The notes under the pieces are model-generated. The model saw nothing but the letters and a program-made list of their open reading frames with translations, did not search any database and was not told where the DNA came from. Position numbers and translations under genes: made by a program. A DNA stretch of 45,369 bases from DATATB01 sp036268995 (GTDB lineage: Bacteria > Planctomycetota > Planctomycetia > Pirellulales > PNKZ01), in contig DATATB010000008.1 in NCBI GenBank assembly GCA_036268995.1, positions 1 through 45,369 on the forward strand, read 5' to 3'. This document shows, in pieces, positions 33,679-41,854 of the stretch; position 1 is the stretch's first letter; the number at the start of each line of letters is the position of its first letter.

Positions 33679-34900
33679 GGGCGATGATTCCCTCGCGGGC
33701 CAACTCGCGATCGTCCAGATGCCGCGCGTGGGCCGCCACCCGCGCGTTGAGATCGTGCACCGCCAGCAACGGCCGGCGCTCGATCTGCCACAAAAAAGCG
33801 GCCAGCCAAAAGCCGCCAATAGCCAGGGGCGTAAAAAAGTCGAGCCAATGATCGCCGATGCCGCCGGTGCGGAAGGCCGGCATGACCTGGTAATAGCTAA
33901 AGACCAGTTGCATCACCAGCAGCAGTTTGCCCACCGCGGCCAGCGACCGGGGATTGCGCTTGACGACGCGCTGCAAGAGCAGAAAAAACGGCACGACAAA
34001 GTGCAGCAGAAAGATGGCCCAGGCAACCCATTGCCAGCCGCCTTCGGCGCGCGGCAAATACCAGATCACGTCGACCGGCAGGTTGGCGATCCAGATCAGC
34101 ATGAACTGGAACCAGACCATGTAAGCCCACAGGATGAGAATCGTGAACAGCAGGCTGCCCAGGTCGTTGAGCGCTTTGCTCGAGACTACTTGCCCCAGCG
34201 GCGGCCGCGTCACGCAGTCGGCCAGCACGACCACCGCAAAGGCCAGCGCCGACAGCAACTGCGTCGTGGCCAGCAGGGGCCCGAAGATGCTCGAGTGAAA
34301 TCCCGGCTGCAGCGACTGGATCCAATCGGCCGCCGAAAAGTGGATCGTGATGCCGTAGATCACCAGGCCAAAGCCGCTGAATTGCAGCGCCTTGGCCGAA
34401 AACCGCCAGTCGCCGGTGCGATCCAGCCTGCGCGACCAGAAATCGAGCGTCCACGCCATCAAGATCCACAGCACGAAAACCACGGCCATCCGCATCCAGA
34501 AGAAGTCGGGATTCAGATAATCTCGCGCGTGTTCCAGCGTTTCGTCCTGGCGCACCGCGTCCGGCCGGGCCCAGAGATAGAGCCAGCCGATGCCGCAAGC
34601 AATCGGCACGAACAGCACGGCCAGCAGCGGCAGCGTGCGGGCTTGGGCTTCGAGTATTCGCCGCACCAGAAAGCCCCAGGCTCCGCCGGTGAGATGATAA
34701 ATCATCGTGAGCACCAGCCCGCCCAGCCCGATGCCCAGATAAAACAGGTACGCGGCCAGATAGGCCCGGAAGAACTGCGCGCGTCCGTCGGGAGCCACGA
34801 GCGCCCCCAGGATGCAAACCACCGTGGCGGCCAGGCCCACCAGCAGCGCGCGGCGGCGCCACTGCACCAGGTCGATCGAAAAGGCGGCGGCCGTACTCAT
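33671..34900 (-). CDS. actF: Alternative complex III, membrane subunit ActF
   Basis: 409 residues with about ten membrane helices, in the NrfD-like fold shared by ActC and ActF. Segments such as FRAYLAAYLFYLGIGLGGLVL, PLLAVLFVPIACGIGWLYLW, WMRMAVVFVLWILMAW and LLFTILILWAYMVWFQFMLIW match ActF. In R. marinus-type complexes it is one of two quinone-side membrane subunits. The ATG at 34900 overlaps the actE stop as ATGA, better than the frame start at 34933. It is the last of six consecutive act genes. Confidence 0.92.
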   Translation of the reverse strand: MSTAAAFSIDLVQWRRRALLVGLAATVVCILGALVAPDGRAQFFRAYLAAYLFYLGIGLGGLVLTMIYHLTGGAWGFLVRRILEAQARTLPLLAVLFVPIACGIGWLYLWARPDAVRQDETLEHARDYLNPDFFWMRMAVVFVLWILMAWTLDFWSRRLDRTGDWRFSAKALQFSGFGLVIYGITIHFSAADWIQSLQPGFHSSIFGPLLATTQLLSALAFAVVVLADCVTRPPLGQVVSSKALNDLGSLLFTILILWAYMVWFQFMLIWIANLPVDVIWYLPRAEGGWQWVAWAIFLLHFVVPFFLLLQRVVKRNPRSLAAVGKLLLVMQLVFSYYQVMPAFRTGGIGDHWLDFFTPLAIGGFWLAAFLWQIERRPLLAVHDLNARVAAHARHLDDRELAREGIIAHG

Positions 34901-35859
34901 CGACTGCTCCTGGCGGCGACTTGCTGGTCCCACTCGCGGCGCATTTCGGGCGTCAGCCGGTCGGACGGAAAATGCTGGCTAGCCTGCAGCGCGCGGACAT
35001 AAGCCACGATGGCCCAGCGATCGTGCGGCGAAATCTGTCCGGTGTACGAAGGCATCGAGCCAAACCCGTCGCTGACCACCGCGAACAAATGCCCCACCGG
35101 CGCGTTGCGCAGCCGGTCGACGTGATACGACGGCGGCCGCGTGTAGCCGCGCTCGACGATCTTGCCGTGGCCCGTCCCCAGCGGATCGTGACAGACCACG
35201 CAGTAGATCATGAAGCGGTGATAACCGTGCTCGATGATCGCTTGATTAATCGGAAACGGGAACGTGTCGACCATGTTCTCGTCCTGGCCGATGAACACGC
35301 CGGCGCCCGCCACGTCGCGCGGCGTGCCCACGTCGCCACTGCTGCGGCTGGTGCCAGGCGAACCGGGCGTCGTGGCGGCCGCGACTGTGGGGATCGGGGC
35401 CACGCGCGTCCGGCGGCCGGTGTACAACTGCACGTCCGAGCGCAAATGACCGCGCGCCACGGTGCCGGACACCAAATCCCGGGCCGAACGGCCATCATCG
35501 AAAAACGTCGACTCATCCAGCGGCTTATAGCTCGGCTGCTCAGCCATCTGCTGCTGACAGCCGGAGAGCAGCAGTAGGATCAAGGCCGCAAGCAGGTAGC
35601 GTACGTAGCGTGCCCCCCTCTCCCCTTGTGGGAGAGGGGCTGGGGGTGAGGGGTTGGAATACGCACGGCTTGCCCTGACTAACGGCCTTCCATGCGAAGC
35701 AACAGGTCGTCGCGCCGAAGGCCGTTGTTGAAGCGCCACCTCGAGCGCGCCGCTACCCCTCACCCCCGGCCCCTCTCCCGCAAGGGGAGAGGGGGGATAT
35801 GCGGACGCTCCCTGGCGGTCGCGGCTGGTGATGCTCAAGTTGTATTTCTCGGCGTCCAT
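34897..35859 (-). CDS. actE: Alternative complex III, monohaem cytochrome c lipoprotein ActE, with aberrant 100-residue leader
   Basis: 320 residues as framed. The mature part is a lipoprotein: hydrophobic YLLAALILLLLSGC with lipobox cysteine C101. The cytochrome c domain follows, with CVVCH (220-224) and the distal Met in GSMPSYTG, as expected for ActE, which passes electrons from the act complex to subunit II. The problem is the N-terminus. From the ATG at 35859 (10 bases after actD) to the lipobox there are 100 residues, of which two stretches are translated 40-bp inverted repeats (PSPLAGEGPGVRG and PAPLPQGERGAR). There is no ATG or GTG directly before the hydrophobic core, so a rare start codon or a long leader must be used. 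Confidence 0.88.
   Translation of the reverse strand: MDAEKYNLSITSRDRQGASAYPPSPLAGEGPGVRGSGALEVALQQRPSARRPVASHGRPLVRASRAYSNPSPPAPLPQGERGARYVRYLLAALILLLLSGCQQQMAEQPSYKPLDESTFFDDGRSARDLVSGTVARGHLRSDVQLYTGRRTRVAPIPTVAAATTPGSPGTSRSSGDVGTPRDVAGAGVFIGQDENMVDTFPFPINQAIIEHGYHRFMIYCVVCHDPLGTGHGKIVERGYTRPPSYHVDRLRNAPVGHLFAVVSDGFGSMPSYTGQISPHDRWAIVAYVRALQASQHFPSDRLTPEMRREWDQQVAARSSR
35614..35795. repeat. 40-bp inverted repeat pair within the actE leader
   Basis: Arms 35614-35653 and 35756-35795 are reverse complements at 38 of 40 positions, with 102 bases between them. A degenerate third copy lies at 22708-22742 upstream of epmB. Together they could form a very stable hairpin in actE mRNA just before the lipobox codons. 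Confidence 0.92.
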
Positions 35860-35869
35860 GAAAAACGAC

Positions 35870-36487
35870 TCAGGCCTCGGCTTCTTTCGGGCCTTGGGCG
35901 GTGGCGGTAACCAACTCGCCGCCGCTGGGCGGCGCTTCGACGATCTGGTAATGCGGAACTTCGATGATCGAGCCGTGCGGCCCTAGCCGCTCGAGGAACT
36001 CGGCCGTGCCTCGCGGATCGAACAGCGGATCGGTCGCCTCGATGCACAGAAAAAAGCGGTCCTGGCTGGCCCGGGAAAACTCTGGCACGTTAAACAGCGG
36101 ATGATGCGGATGCGGCAGCCCGTTCAGGAACAGCATGCTCAAAAACGTCGCAAACGAAGCAATCAGCACCAGCAGCTCGAACGTGATCGGAATGAACACC
36201 GGCCAACTGTTGTACGGGCGGCCGCCGACGTTGAACGGGTAATCGACGGCCATCGACCAGAACTGCATCAGGAACCCGACTCCCGCCCCGATCAAGCCGG
36301 CAAACAGCACGACCGAAGGTATCCGCGAACGCCGCAGGCCCAACTCGGCGGCCAAACCTTCGACCGGGTAGGGACTATAGGCGTCCATCTCGCGATAGCC
36401 GGCCTCGGCGGCGCGGCGCGTGGCGTCGAGGATTTGCTGCGCCGAGACAAACTCGGCCAGCAGTCCGTAGAGGGCAGTCTGCGGCAT
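35870..36487 (-). CDS. actD: Alternative complex III subunit ActD (DUF3341)
   Basis: 205 residues. DUF3341 pattern: a soluble ferredoxin-like N-terminal region (LYGLLAEFVSAQQILDATRRA, then YREMDAYSPYPVEGL), followed by two membrane helices (SVVLFAGLIGAGVGFLMQF; PVFIPITFELLVLIASFATF) and a soluble tail. ActD is a structural membrane subunit without cofactors. The ATG follows the actC stop directly (TAG-ATG). Confidence 0.95.
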   Translation of the reverse strand: MPQTALYGLLAEFVSAQQILDATRRAAEAGYREMDAYSPYPVEGLAAELGLRRSRIPSVVLFAGLIGAGVGFLMQFWSMAVDYPFNVGGRPYNSWPVFIPITFELLVLIASFATFLSMLFLNGLPHPHHPLFNVPEFSRASQDRFFLCIEATDPLFDPRGTAEFLERLGPHGSIIEVPHYQIVEAPPSGGELVTATAQGPKEAEA

Positions 36488-37879
36488 CTAAGTCCCCTCC
36501 TCGCGGCCGTGCGCGCCGGGCAGCATGGCCCGCAGCTCGGACATCGAGATGATCGGCAGGAAGCGGCAGAACAGCAGGAAGGCCGCGATGAACACGCCTA
36601 GCGAACCGATGTACGTGAGGATGTCCCAGATCGTCGGCCGAAAGATGCCCCAACTGCTGGGCAAATAGTCGCGGCTGAGCGAACTGGCAATAATCATGTA
36701 ACGCTCCATCCACATACCGGCCAGCACTATGACCGAAACGATGAGCAGCATCACCTCGCTGCGGCGTACGCGGCGGAACCAGAGAACCTGCGGCGCGAGC
36801 ACGTTGCAAAACACGATGGCCCAAGTCACCGGCGCATATTGGGCCACGCCGATCAGCCGGTTGAAGTACAGGAAGCCTTCGACGTTCTCGCCGCCGAACC
36901 ACGACATGGTTTGCTCGCTCAGATAGCCATACGACGTGAGGAAGCATGTCGCCAACAGGATCTTGGCCATTACGTCGAGGTGGTCGATCGTGATCAGGTC
37001 TTTGACCTTGTAAAAATGCCGGATGGGAATGCACAGCGCAATGACCATGGCGAAGCCGGAAAAAATCGCCCCGGCGACGAAGTACGGGGGAAACACGGTC
37101 TCGTGCCAGCCCGGCATGACCGAAATGGCAAAGTCCGAACTGACGACCGAGTGCACCGACACGACCAGCGGCGTGGCCAGCCCGCCCAGCAGCAGGTAGG
37201 CCATTTCGTAGCGGTGCCAATGCCGGGCCGAGTTGCGCCAGCCAAGCGCGAGCATGCCGTACACGACGCGGCCCAGCTTGCTGGTCGCGCGATCGCGCAG
37301 CGTCGCCAGGTCGGGCACCATGCCCATGTACCAGAACAGGAGCGAGACCGTGAAGTACGTGCTCACGGCGAACACGTCCCAAACCAGCGCGCTGCGGAAC
37401 TGCGGCCAGAGACGCATCGTGTTGGGATACGGCAGCAGCCAATAAAAGTACCAGGGCCGACCCAAGTGTATCAGCGGAAACATGCCGGCGCACATCACGG
37501 CGAAGATCGTCATCGCCTCGGCGATGCGGTTGATGCTCGTGCGCCATTTCTGATGCATCAGCAGCAAAAACGCCGAGATCAGCGTGCCCGCATGCCCAAT
37601 CCCGATCCACCACACGAAATCGGTGATGGTAAAGCACCAGCCGACGGGGATATTGATGCCCCAAATGCCGACGCCGCGCACCAGCAGGTAGATTACCACG
37701 CAGCCAAACATCAGGATCAGGCCATTGCCCAAACTGAACAGCGCCAGCCAGCCGGGATGCGTATGCCGGCGGAGGACCAGCGAGCTGATCTGCTGCGTGA
37801 TGCTGGCGAAATCGTGCCCGACCGGCGTATAGTCCGGCCCGATCAGATCACGATGGGCATCTTCCAAAGTTTTGGCCAT
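36488..37879 (-). CDS. actC: Alternative complex III subunit ActC (NrfD/HybB-like quinone-interacting)
   Basis: 463 residues with about ten membrane helices, NrfD-like: GWCFTITDFVWWIGIGHAGTLISAFLLLM split over helices 2-3, FAVMCAGMFPLIHLGRPW, and MSWFGGENVEG. It contributes the quinol-oxidising site of ACIII. The start ATG at 37879 lies 75 bases after the actB stop; that gap holds a short hairpin repeat. The remaining act genes follow without gaps. Confidence 0.95.
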   Translation of the reverse strand: MAKTLEDAHRDLIGPDYTPVGHDFASITQQISSLVLRRHTHPGWLALFSLGNGLILMFGCVVIYLLVRGVGIWGINIPVGWCFTITDFVWWIGIGHAGTLISAFLLLMHQKWRTSINRIAEAMTIFAVMCAGMFPLIHLGRPWYFYWLLPYPNTMRLWPQFRSALVWDVFAVSTYFTVSLLFWYMGMVPDLATLRDRATSKLGRVVYGMLALGWRNSARHWHRYEMAYLLLGGLATPLVVSVHSVVSSDFAISVMPGWHETVFPPYFVAGAIFSGFAMVIALCIPIRHFYKVKDLITIDHLDVMAKILLATCFLTSYGYLSEQTMSWFGGENVEGFLYFNRLIGVAQYAPVTWAIVFCNVLAPQVLWFRRVRRSEVMLLIVSVIVLAGMWMERYMIIASSLSRDYLPSSWGIFRPTIWDILTYIGSLGVFIAAFLLFCRFLPIISMSELRAMLPGAHGREEGT

Positions 37880-37902
37880 GTTGCATCCAGGCTCAAACGT
37901 GA

Positions 37903-37968
37903 CCCGGCATAAATGCCGGGGCTAAATATTGTCACTCGGCCGGTTTTTCACTTTTCACTCTTCACTTA
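37903..37968. repeat. Two short repeats at the actB-actC junction
   Basis: A hairpin CCCGGCAT/ATGCCGGG with a two-base loop (37903-37920) is followed by a TTTTCAC-type repeat (37945-37968). The second one covers the actB stop: the last codons L-S-E-E and the TGA are written by it. The same motif recurs at 41750-41854. Confidence 0.75.
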
Positions 37969-40900
37969 ACTTCCCGTTCGGATTCCGCACCGCTGCCAAA
38001 TACGTGGTCCGCGGCAGCGTGTTCACGTCGGCTAACAGGCTGTAGTTCAGCGGCTGGCCTTTCCACGCGTGTACCTGGCTGGCCTTGTCGTTGATATCCC
38101 CAAACGAAATGGCCGTGGCCGGGCAAGCGGCCTGGCAGGCGGTGAGGATTTCGCCATCAGCGATCGGCCGGCCTTCAGTATCGGCATTGATGCTGGCGTG
38201 GCGGATGCGCTGCACGCAGTAGGAACATTTTTCCATCACGCCGCGCGAACGCACGGTCACGTCGGGGTTGTATTGCAAGCGCAGCGTCGGCGTGTGGTAA
38301 TCGGCATAGTGGAAGAAATTGAACCGCCGCACCTTGTACGGGCAGTTATTCGAGCAGAACCGCGTGCCCACGCAGCGGTTGTAGACCATGTCGTTGAGAC
38401 CCTCGGAGCTGTGTACCGTGGCCTCGACGGGGCAGACGTATTCGCACGGCGCGTTCTCGCAGTGCATGCAGGGCACCGGCTGGAAGTAAAATTCCTCGGG
38501 CTTCTCGGCCGTCCCGGTCGAATAGCGGTCGATTCGAATCCAGTGCATCTCGCGCCCGGCGGCCACTTGCTCCTTGCCAACCACAGGAATGTTGTTCTCC
38601 GCCTGGCAGGCCACGACGCACGCGTTGCAGCCGATGCAGGCCGACAAATCGATGGCCATGCCCCACTTGTGCTTCGGCGCTTCGTAATTGAAGCCTTCGT
38701 ACAGCGTGGCGATCGCCAGCGAACCACGCTGGGTCTGCTCCTCGCGCTGCTTGCGCTCCGGTTCGGCCGCAAAGTCCGGATGATCGCGAAATTCGCCCAG
38801 CGTGGCGGATCGCACCAGTTCGCGATTCTCCATCAAATGATGCTGCTGCGTTCCGGCCAGCAGATAGGTCTCGCCGGTGGGCACCAATTCCAAACCCGGT
38901 GCGAACCACGGCTGCTCGGAGGTGCGCAGCAGGTACGCATTGAAGCCGACCGTGTGGCCGTCGGCCCCGCCCACTCGGCCGGCCTGCTGCCGCCCGTGGC
39001 CCAAGTGTACGGTGATCGAACGTTCGGCGTGGCCCGGCATGATCCAGACCGGCGCGCGCACGCTACGGCTGTTCAGCCGCAACTCAACCACCGGCATGTG
39101 GTAGCCGCCGTGCTCGCCGCCATGCGCGTAACCGCCGTGTGCAAGCCCCAACTGCTCGGCGGTCGAGGGGCTCATGATGGCCGCGTTGTCCCACGTGAGC
39201 TTCGTCAGTGGCTTAGGGCATTCTTGCAGCCAGCCGTTGTTGGCATACGAGCCGTCGTAGATCGTCGGGTCGGGCTCGAAAACCAGCTCCAACTCCGTAG
39301 CAGCCGGCTCCGCCGTTGTTTTGCCGGCTCCCAGATGCCGCTGCCAATTATCGGCCAGGGTCACGCTGCGTCGCGGCTGGGCGCTGTCGGCCAGCAGCCC
39401 ATCGTGCAGCACGGATTCCCAAAACGCTTCGAAATCTGCGGCCTGCTCAGTCGTCGCCTCGCGTCGCCAGCGCCGGCGGACGGTCTCGTAGCCGGGCGTC
39501 GGTTCGGCGCCGGCCAATAACGTCAGCAGTTCGTGGGCCGAGCGACCCTGATACAGCGGCTCGATCAACGGCTGCACGATCGACTGCGTGCCGTCGTACG
39601 CCCGGGCATCGCTCCAGGCTTCGAGAAAATGCGCCTCGGGCAGATGCCAATGGCATTGCCGCGCCGTCTCGTCGTCGTACGGTCCGAAATGCACGCGCAG
39701 CGGCACCTTCTGCATTTTCTCGGTCAGTGCCAGATCAACCGGCGCGTTGTAAACCGGATTGCCGCCCAGGATCACCAGCAGCTCGACATCGCCGCGATCG
39801 AGGGCTTCGGCCAGCTCCTTGAGCGATGCGGTTCGCTCGGTGCGGCCAGCGTCCCAGGCGTCAGTGTAATGCACCGTTTTGCCGACGTTTCCCAGCCGGT
39901 CGTTGATGGCGTGGGCCAACAGGTGCACGGCCGGCGGCTGCCGGTCGCCGGCCAGCACCAGCGAGCGGCCGCGATGCGCTTGCAAATCCGCGGCCACGGC
40001 CTCCAGCCATTTCTCATTCCCGGCCGCACTGCCGCCGATGACACTGCCGCCGGATTCGATCCCGCAGGCAGTAGCCACGGCCCGAGCGAACGATTCAATC
40101 TGGCCGGCGCGCAGCGCCAGGCGATGATCGGCCTTGGCCCCGGTGCAGCTCACGCCGGGCTCGACCGCGTACAGCCGGTTCATCGTAGCTTTCGCCGCGT
40201 TGCCGCCGTGCTGACGCAGCCGTCGCCGCGAAAGAAAATCGTCGACGTACCGCAAGTGCCCCGGCAGGCTCATCATGAAGTCGGCATCCAGGGCCAGCAC
40301 CACGTCGGCCTGCGTGAAGTCGTAATGCGTGTCCACCTGCCGGCCGAAGGCCCAATCGCTGGCCGTGTACATCGAATCCCGATTGACCGGCTCGTACACG
40401 TGCCAATGGGCGTCGGGAAACGCGGCCAGCAACTCGTCGCGCTGCGCGGCCAACGTGGGCGAGACGACCGTCTCGCTCAAGATGCGCAGCCCGCGGCCGC
40501 GCTTGTCGCGTTGCCGGGCCAATGCTTCGCGCAGGGCCGCTTCGGCATCTTCCCAGGTGCGCGTCTGACCCAGGTGCGCGACCGTTTGCGAACGGTCGGG
40601 ATCGTAGAGCGAAAGGATCGCGGCCTGGCCGAAGACGTCGGTCGCGCCGCGGCTGGCCGGATGGTCGGGATTGCCTTCGATCTTCGTCGGCCGGCCCATG
40701 TGGCTCTCCACCAACACGCCGACGGCCGAGCCAGCGTGCGTCAGGCTCGTGGCGAAAAACAGCGGTTCGCCGGGCTCGATCTCGCGCGGCGGCTTGACGT
40801 AGGGCACGATGTTCACCGTCGGCGCGGGCTTTACCGAGCAACCGCCAATGCCGCCCAAGGCCAGCGATGCCGCCATCAGACTCAAAAACTTTCGCCGGCT

Positions 40901-41074
40901 AAGCGTGTCGGGCCAGATCGATGCCTGCGAGGGAAACTCGTTGTGTACCAGCGCCATGAAGGCGGGCGTCTCGGCCAGTTCGTCGAGGCTGCGCCAATAC
41001 TGCTTGCCCCGCGCGCCGCCCAGGCGTTCGTGGGCGGCGGCCAATTGTCCAGCGAGATCTTTGCGGCAACTCAT
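37955..41074 (-). CDS. actB: Alternative complex III subunit ActB (molybdopterin-oxidoreductase-like plus iron-sulfur domain)
   Basis: 1039 residues. The extended N-terminus carries an internal twin-arginine motif (SRRKFLSL, about 59-66), the TIGR04519-type extended Tat signal seen in ActB. The central part is homologous to molybdopterin oxidoreductases but in ACIII is not expected to bind the cofactor. The C-terminal domain has ferredoxin-type cysteine clusters: CIGCNACVVACQ, CMHCENAPCEYVCP, CSNNCPYK, CSYCVQRI and CQAACPA, four cluster sites in all. It passes electrons from the quinol site towards the haems. The ATG at 41074 overlaps the actA stop as ATGA. The stop lies in a repeat. Confidence 0.95.
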   Translation of the reverse strand: MSCRKDLAGQLAAAHERLGGARGKQYWRSLDELAETPAFMALVHNEFPSQASIWPDTLSRRKFLSLMAASLALGGIGGCSVKPAPTVNIVPYVKPPREIEPGEPLFFATSLTHAGSAVGVLVESHMGRPTKIEGNPDHPASRGATDVFGQAAILSLYDPDRSQTVAHLGQTRTWEDAEAALREALARQRDKRGRGLRILSETVVSPTLAAQRDELLAAFPDAHWHVYEPVNRDSMYTASDWAFGRQVDTHYDFTQADVVLALDADFMMSLPGHLRYVDDFLSRRRLRQHGGNAAKATMNRLYAVEPGVSCTGAKADHRLALRAGQIESFARAVATACGIESGGSVIGGSAAGNEKWLEAVAADLQAHRGRSLVLAGDRQPPAVHLLAHAINDRLGNVGKTVHYTDAWDAGRTERTASLKELAEALDRGDVELLVILGGNPVYNAPVDLALTEKMQKVPLRVHFGPYDDETARQCHWHLPEAHFLEAWSDARAYDGTQSIVQPLIEPLYQGRSAHELLTLLAGAEPTPGYETVRRRWRREATTEQAADFEAFWESVLHDGLLADSAQPRRSVTLADNWQRHLGAGKTTAEPAATELELVFEPDPTIYDGSYANNGWLQECPKPLTKLTWDNAAIMSPSTAEQLGLAHGGYAHGGEHGGYHMPVVELRLNSRSVRAPVWIMPGHAERSITVHLGHGRQQAGRVGGADGHTVGFNAYLLRTSEQPWFAPGLELVPTGETYLLAGTQQHHLMENRELVRSATLGEFRDHPDFAAEPERKQREEQTQRGSLAIATLYEGFNYEAPKHKWGMAIDLSACIGCNACVVACQAENNIPVVGKEQVAAGREMHWIRIDRYSTGTAEKPEEFYFQPVPCMHCENAPCEYVCPVEATVHSSEGLNDMVYNRCVGTRFCSNNCPYKVRRFNFFHYADYHTPTLRLQYNPDVTVRSRGVMEKCSYCVQRIRHASINADTEGRPIADGEILTACQAACPATAISFGDINDKASQVHAWKGQPLNYSLLADVNTLPRTTYLAAVRNPNGKLSEE

Positions 41075-41706
41075 CGGTGGCACACTGAGCAACTGGTTAT
41101 CGTGGCCGGATCGTCAATGTCATATTCCTTCACCAGCTTGCGGCCCAGTTCGAGCTGATTGGCCGGCGGCTTGTATTTCATATTGAAGACTTCTTCCCGC
41201 GGCCGCACCTTTCGCTCGGGATTGCGATGGCACTCGAGGCACCACTCCATCAAGAGCGAGGGAACCTGGAACGTCAGGGGCATCTGGTCGATCTGTCCAT
41301 GGCAGGTCGAGCAACCGATGCCCTTGTGGACGTGGATGCTGTGATCGAAGTAGGTGAAGCCCGGCAGGCTATAGACGCGCTGCCAGCGGAGCGAACGGTT
41401 GGTGCGGTAGCTTTCGCGCACCGGTTCAAGCATGTTGCTGCCGACCCAGATTTGCGAGTGACAATTCATGCACGTTTTGGTGGGCGGCAGTCCGGCAAAC
41501 GACGAATATTCGACCGACGTGTGACAATACCGGCAATCGATGCCCAGTACGCCGACGTGGTGCTCGTGGCTGAATGGCACCGGCTGCACGTGTACCACAC
41601 CCGTGCCCGTTCCGTAGCTGCTGCGAACCAGAATCAAGCAGACCCACAGGATGAACGCCGCCAGCACGAAGGACCCGAACAGGGTGACCTTCGAGATGAT
41701 GTTCAT
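41071..41706 (-). CDS. actA: Alternative complex III pentahaem cytochrome c ActA
   Basis: 211 residues with an N-terminal membrane anchor (LFGSFVLAAFILWVCLILV) and five CxxCH haem sites: CRYCH, CMNCH, CSTCH, CLECH and CSVCH, the number typical for ActA. The last lies at the extreme C-terminus. The ATG at 41706 (MNIISKVTLFG) is the expected start. The open frame continues 35 codons upstream, but those (SPTFHFSLFTFHS and neighbours) are translation of a repeat. It heads the act operon. Confidence 0.96.
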   Translation of the reverse strand: MNIISKVTLFGSFVLAAFILWVCLILVRSSYGTGTGVVHVQPVPFSHEHHVGVLGIDCRYCHTSVEYSSFAGLPPTKTCMNCHSQIWVGSNMLEPVRESYRTNRSLRWQRVYSLPGFTYFDHSIHVHKGIGCSTCHGQIDQMPLTFQVPSLLMEWCLECHRNPERKVRPREEVFNMKYKPPANQLELGRKLVKEYDIDDPATITSCSVCHR

Positions 41707-41749
41707 CGCCGGAGGAAAGATTTGCGGCACGGGGAAAGCTCTTTCAACC

Positions 41750-41854
41750 GAGTGAAAAGTGAAAAGTGAAAAATGAAAAGTAGGGGAGCGTGCCTGTCCG
41801 GCATTTTCCACTTTTCACTTTCCACTTTTCACTCGTCATTTTTTACTTCTCACT
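41750..41854. repeat. TTTTCAC-type inverted repeat between ndh and actA
   Basis: The arm at 41750-41775 (GAGTGAAAAGTG...) and its reverse complement at 41809-41834 match at 24 of 26 positions. The right flank extends into the ndh stop: the final S-E-K and TAA are written by the same motif. No promoter was recognised between ndh and actA. Confidence 0.85.

Noticed and set aside
36839..41158. Long plus-strand frames opposite actB and actC
   Set aside because: Shadows of well-recognised ACIII subunits.
41707..41811. N-terminal extension of actA up to 41811
   Set aside because: It translates the TTTTCAC repeat, and the membrane anchor begins just after the ATG at 41706.
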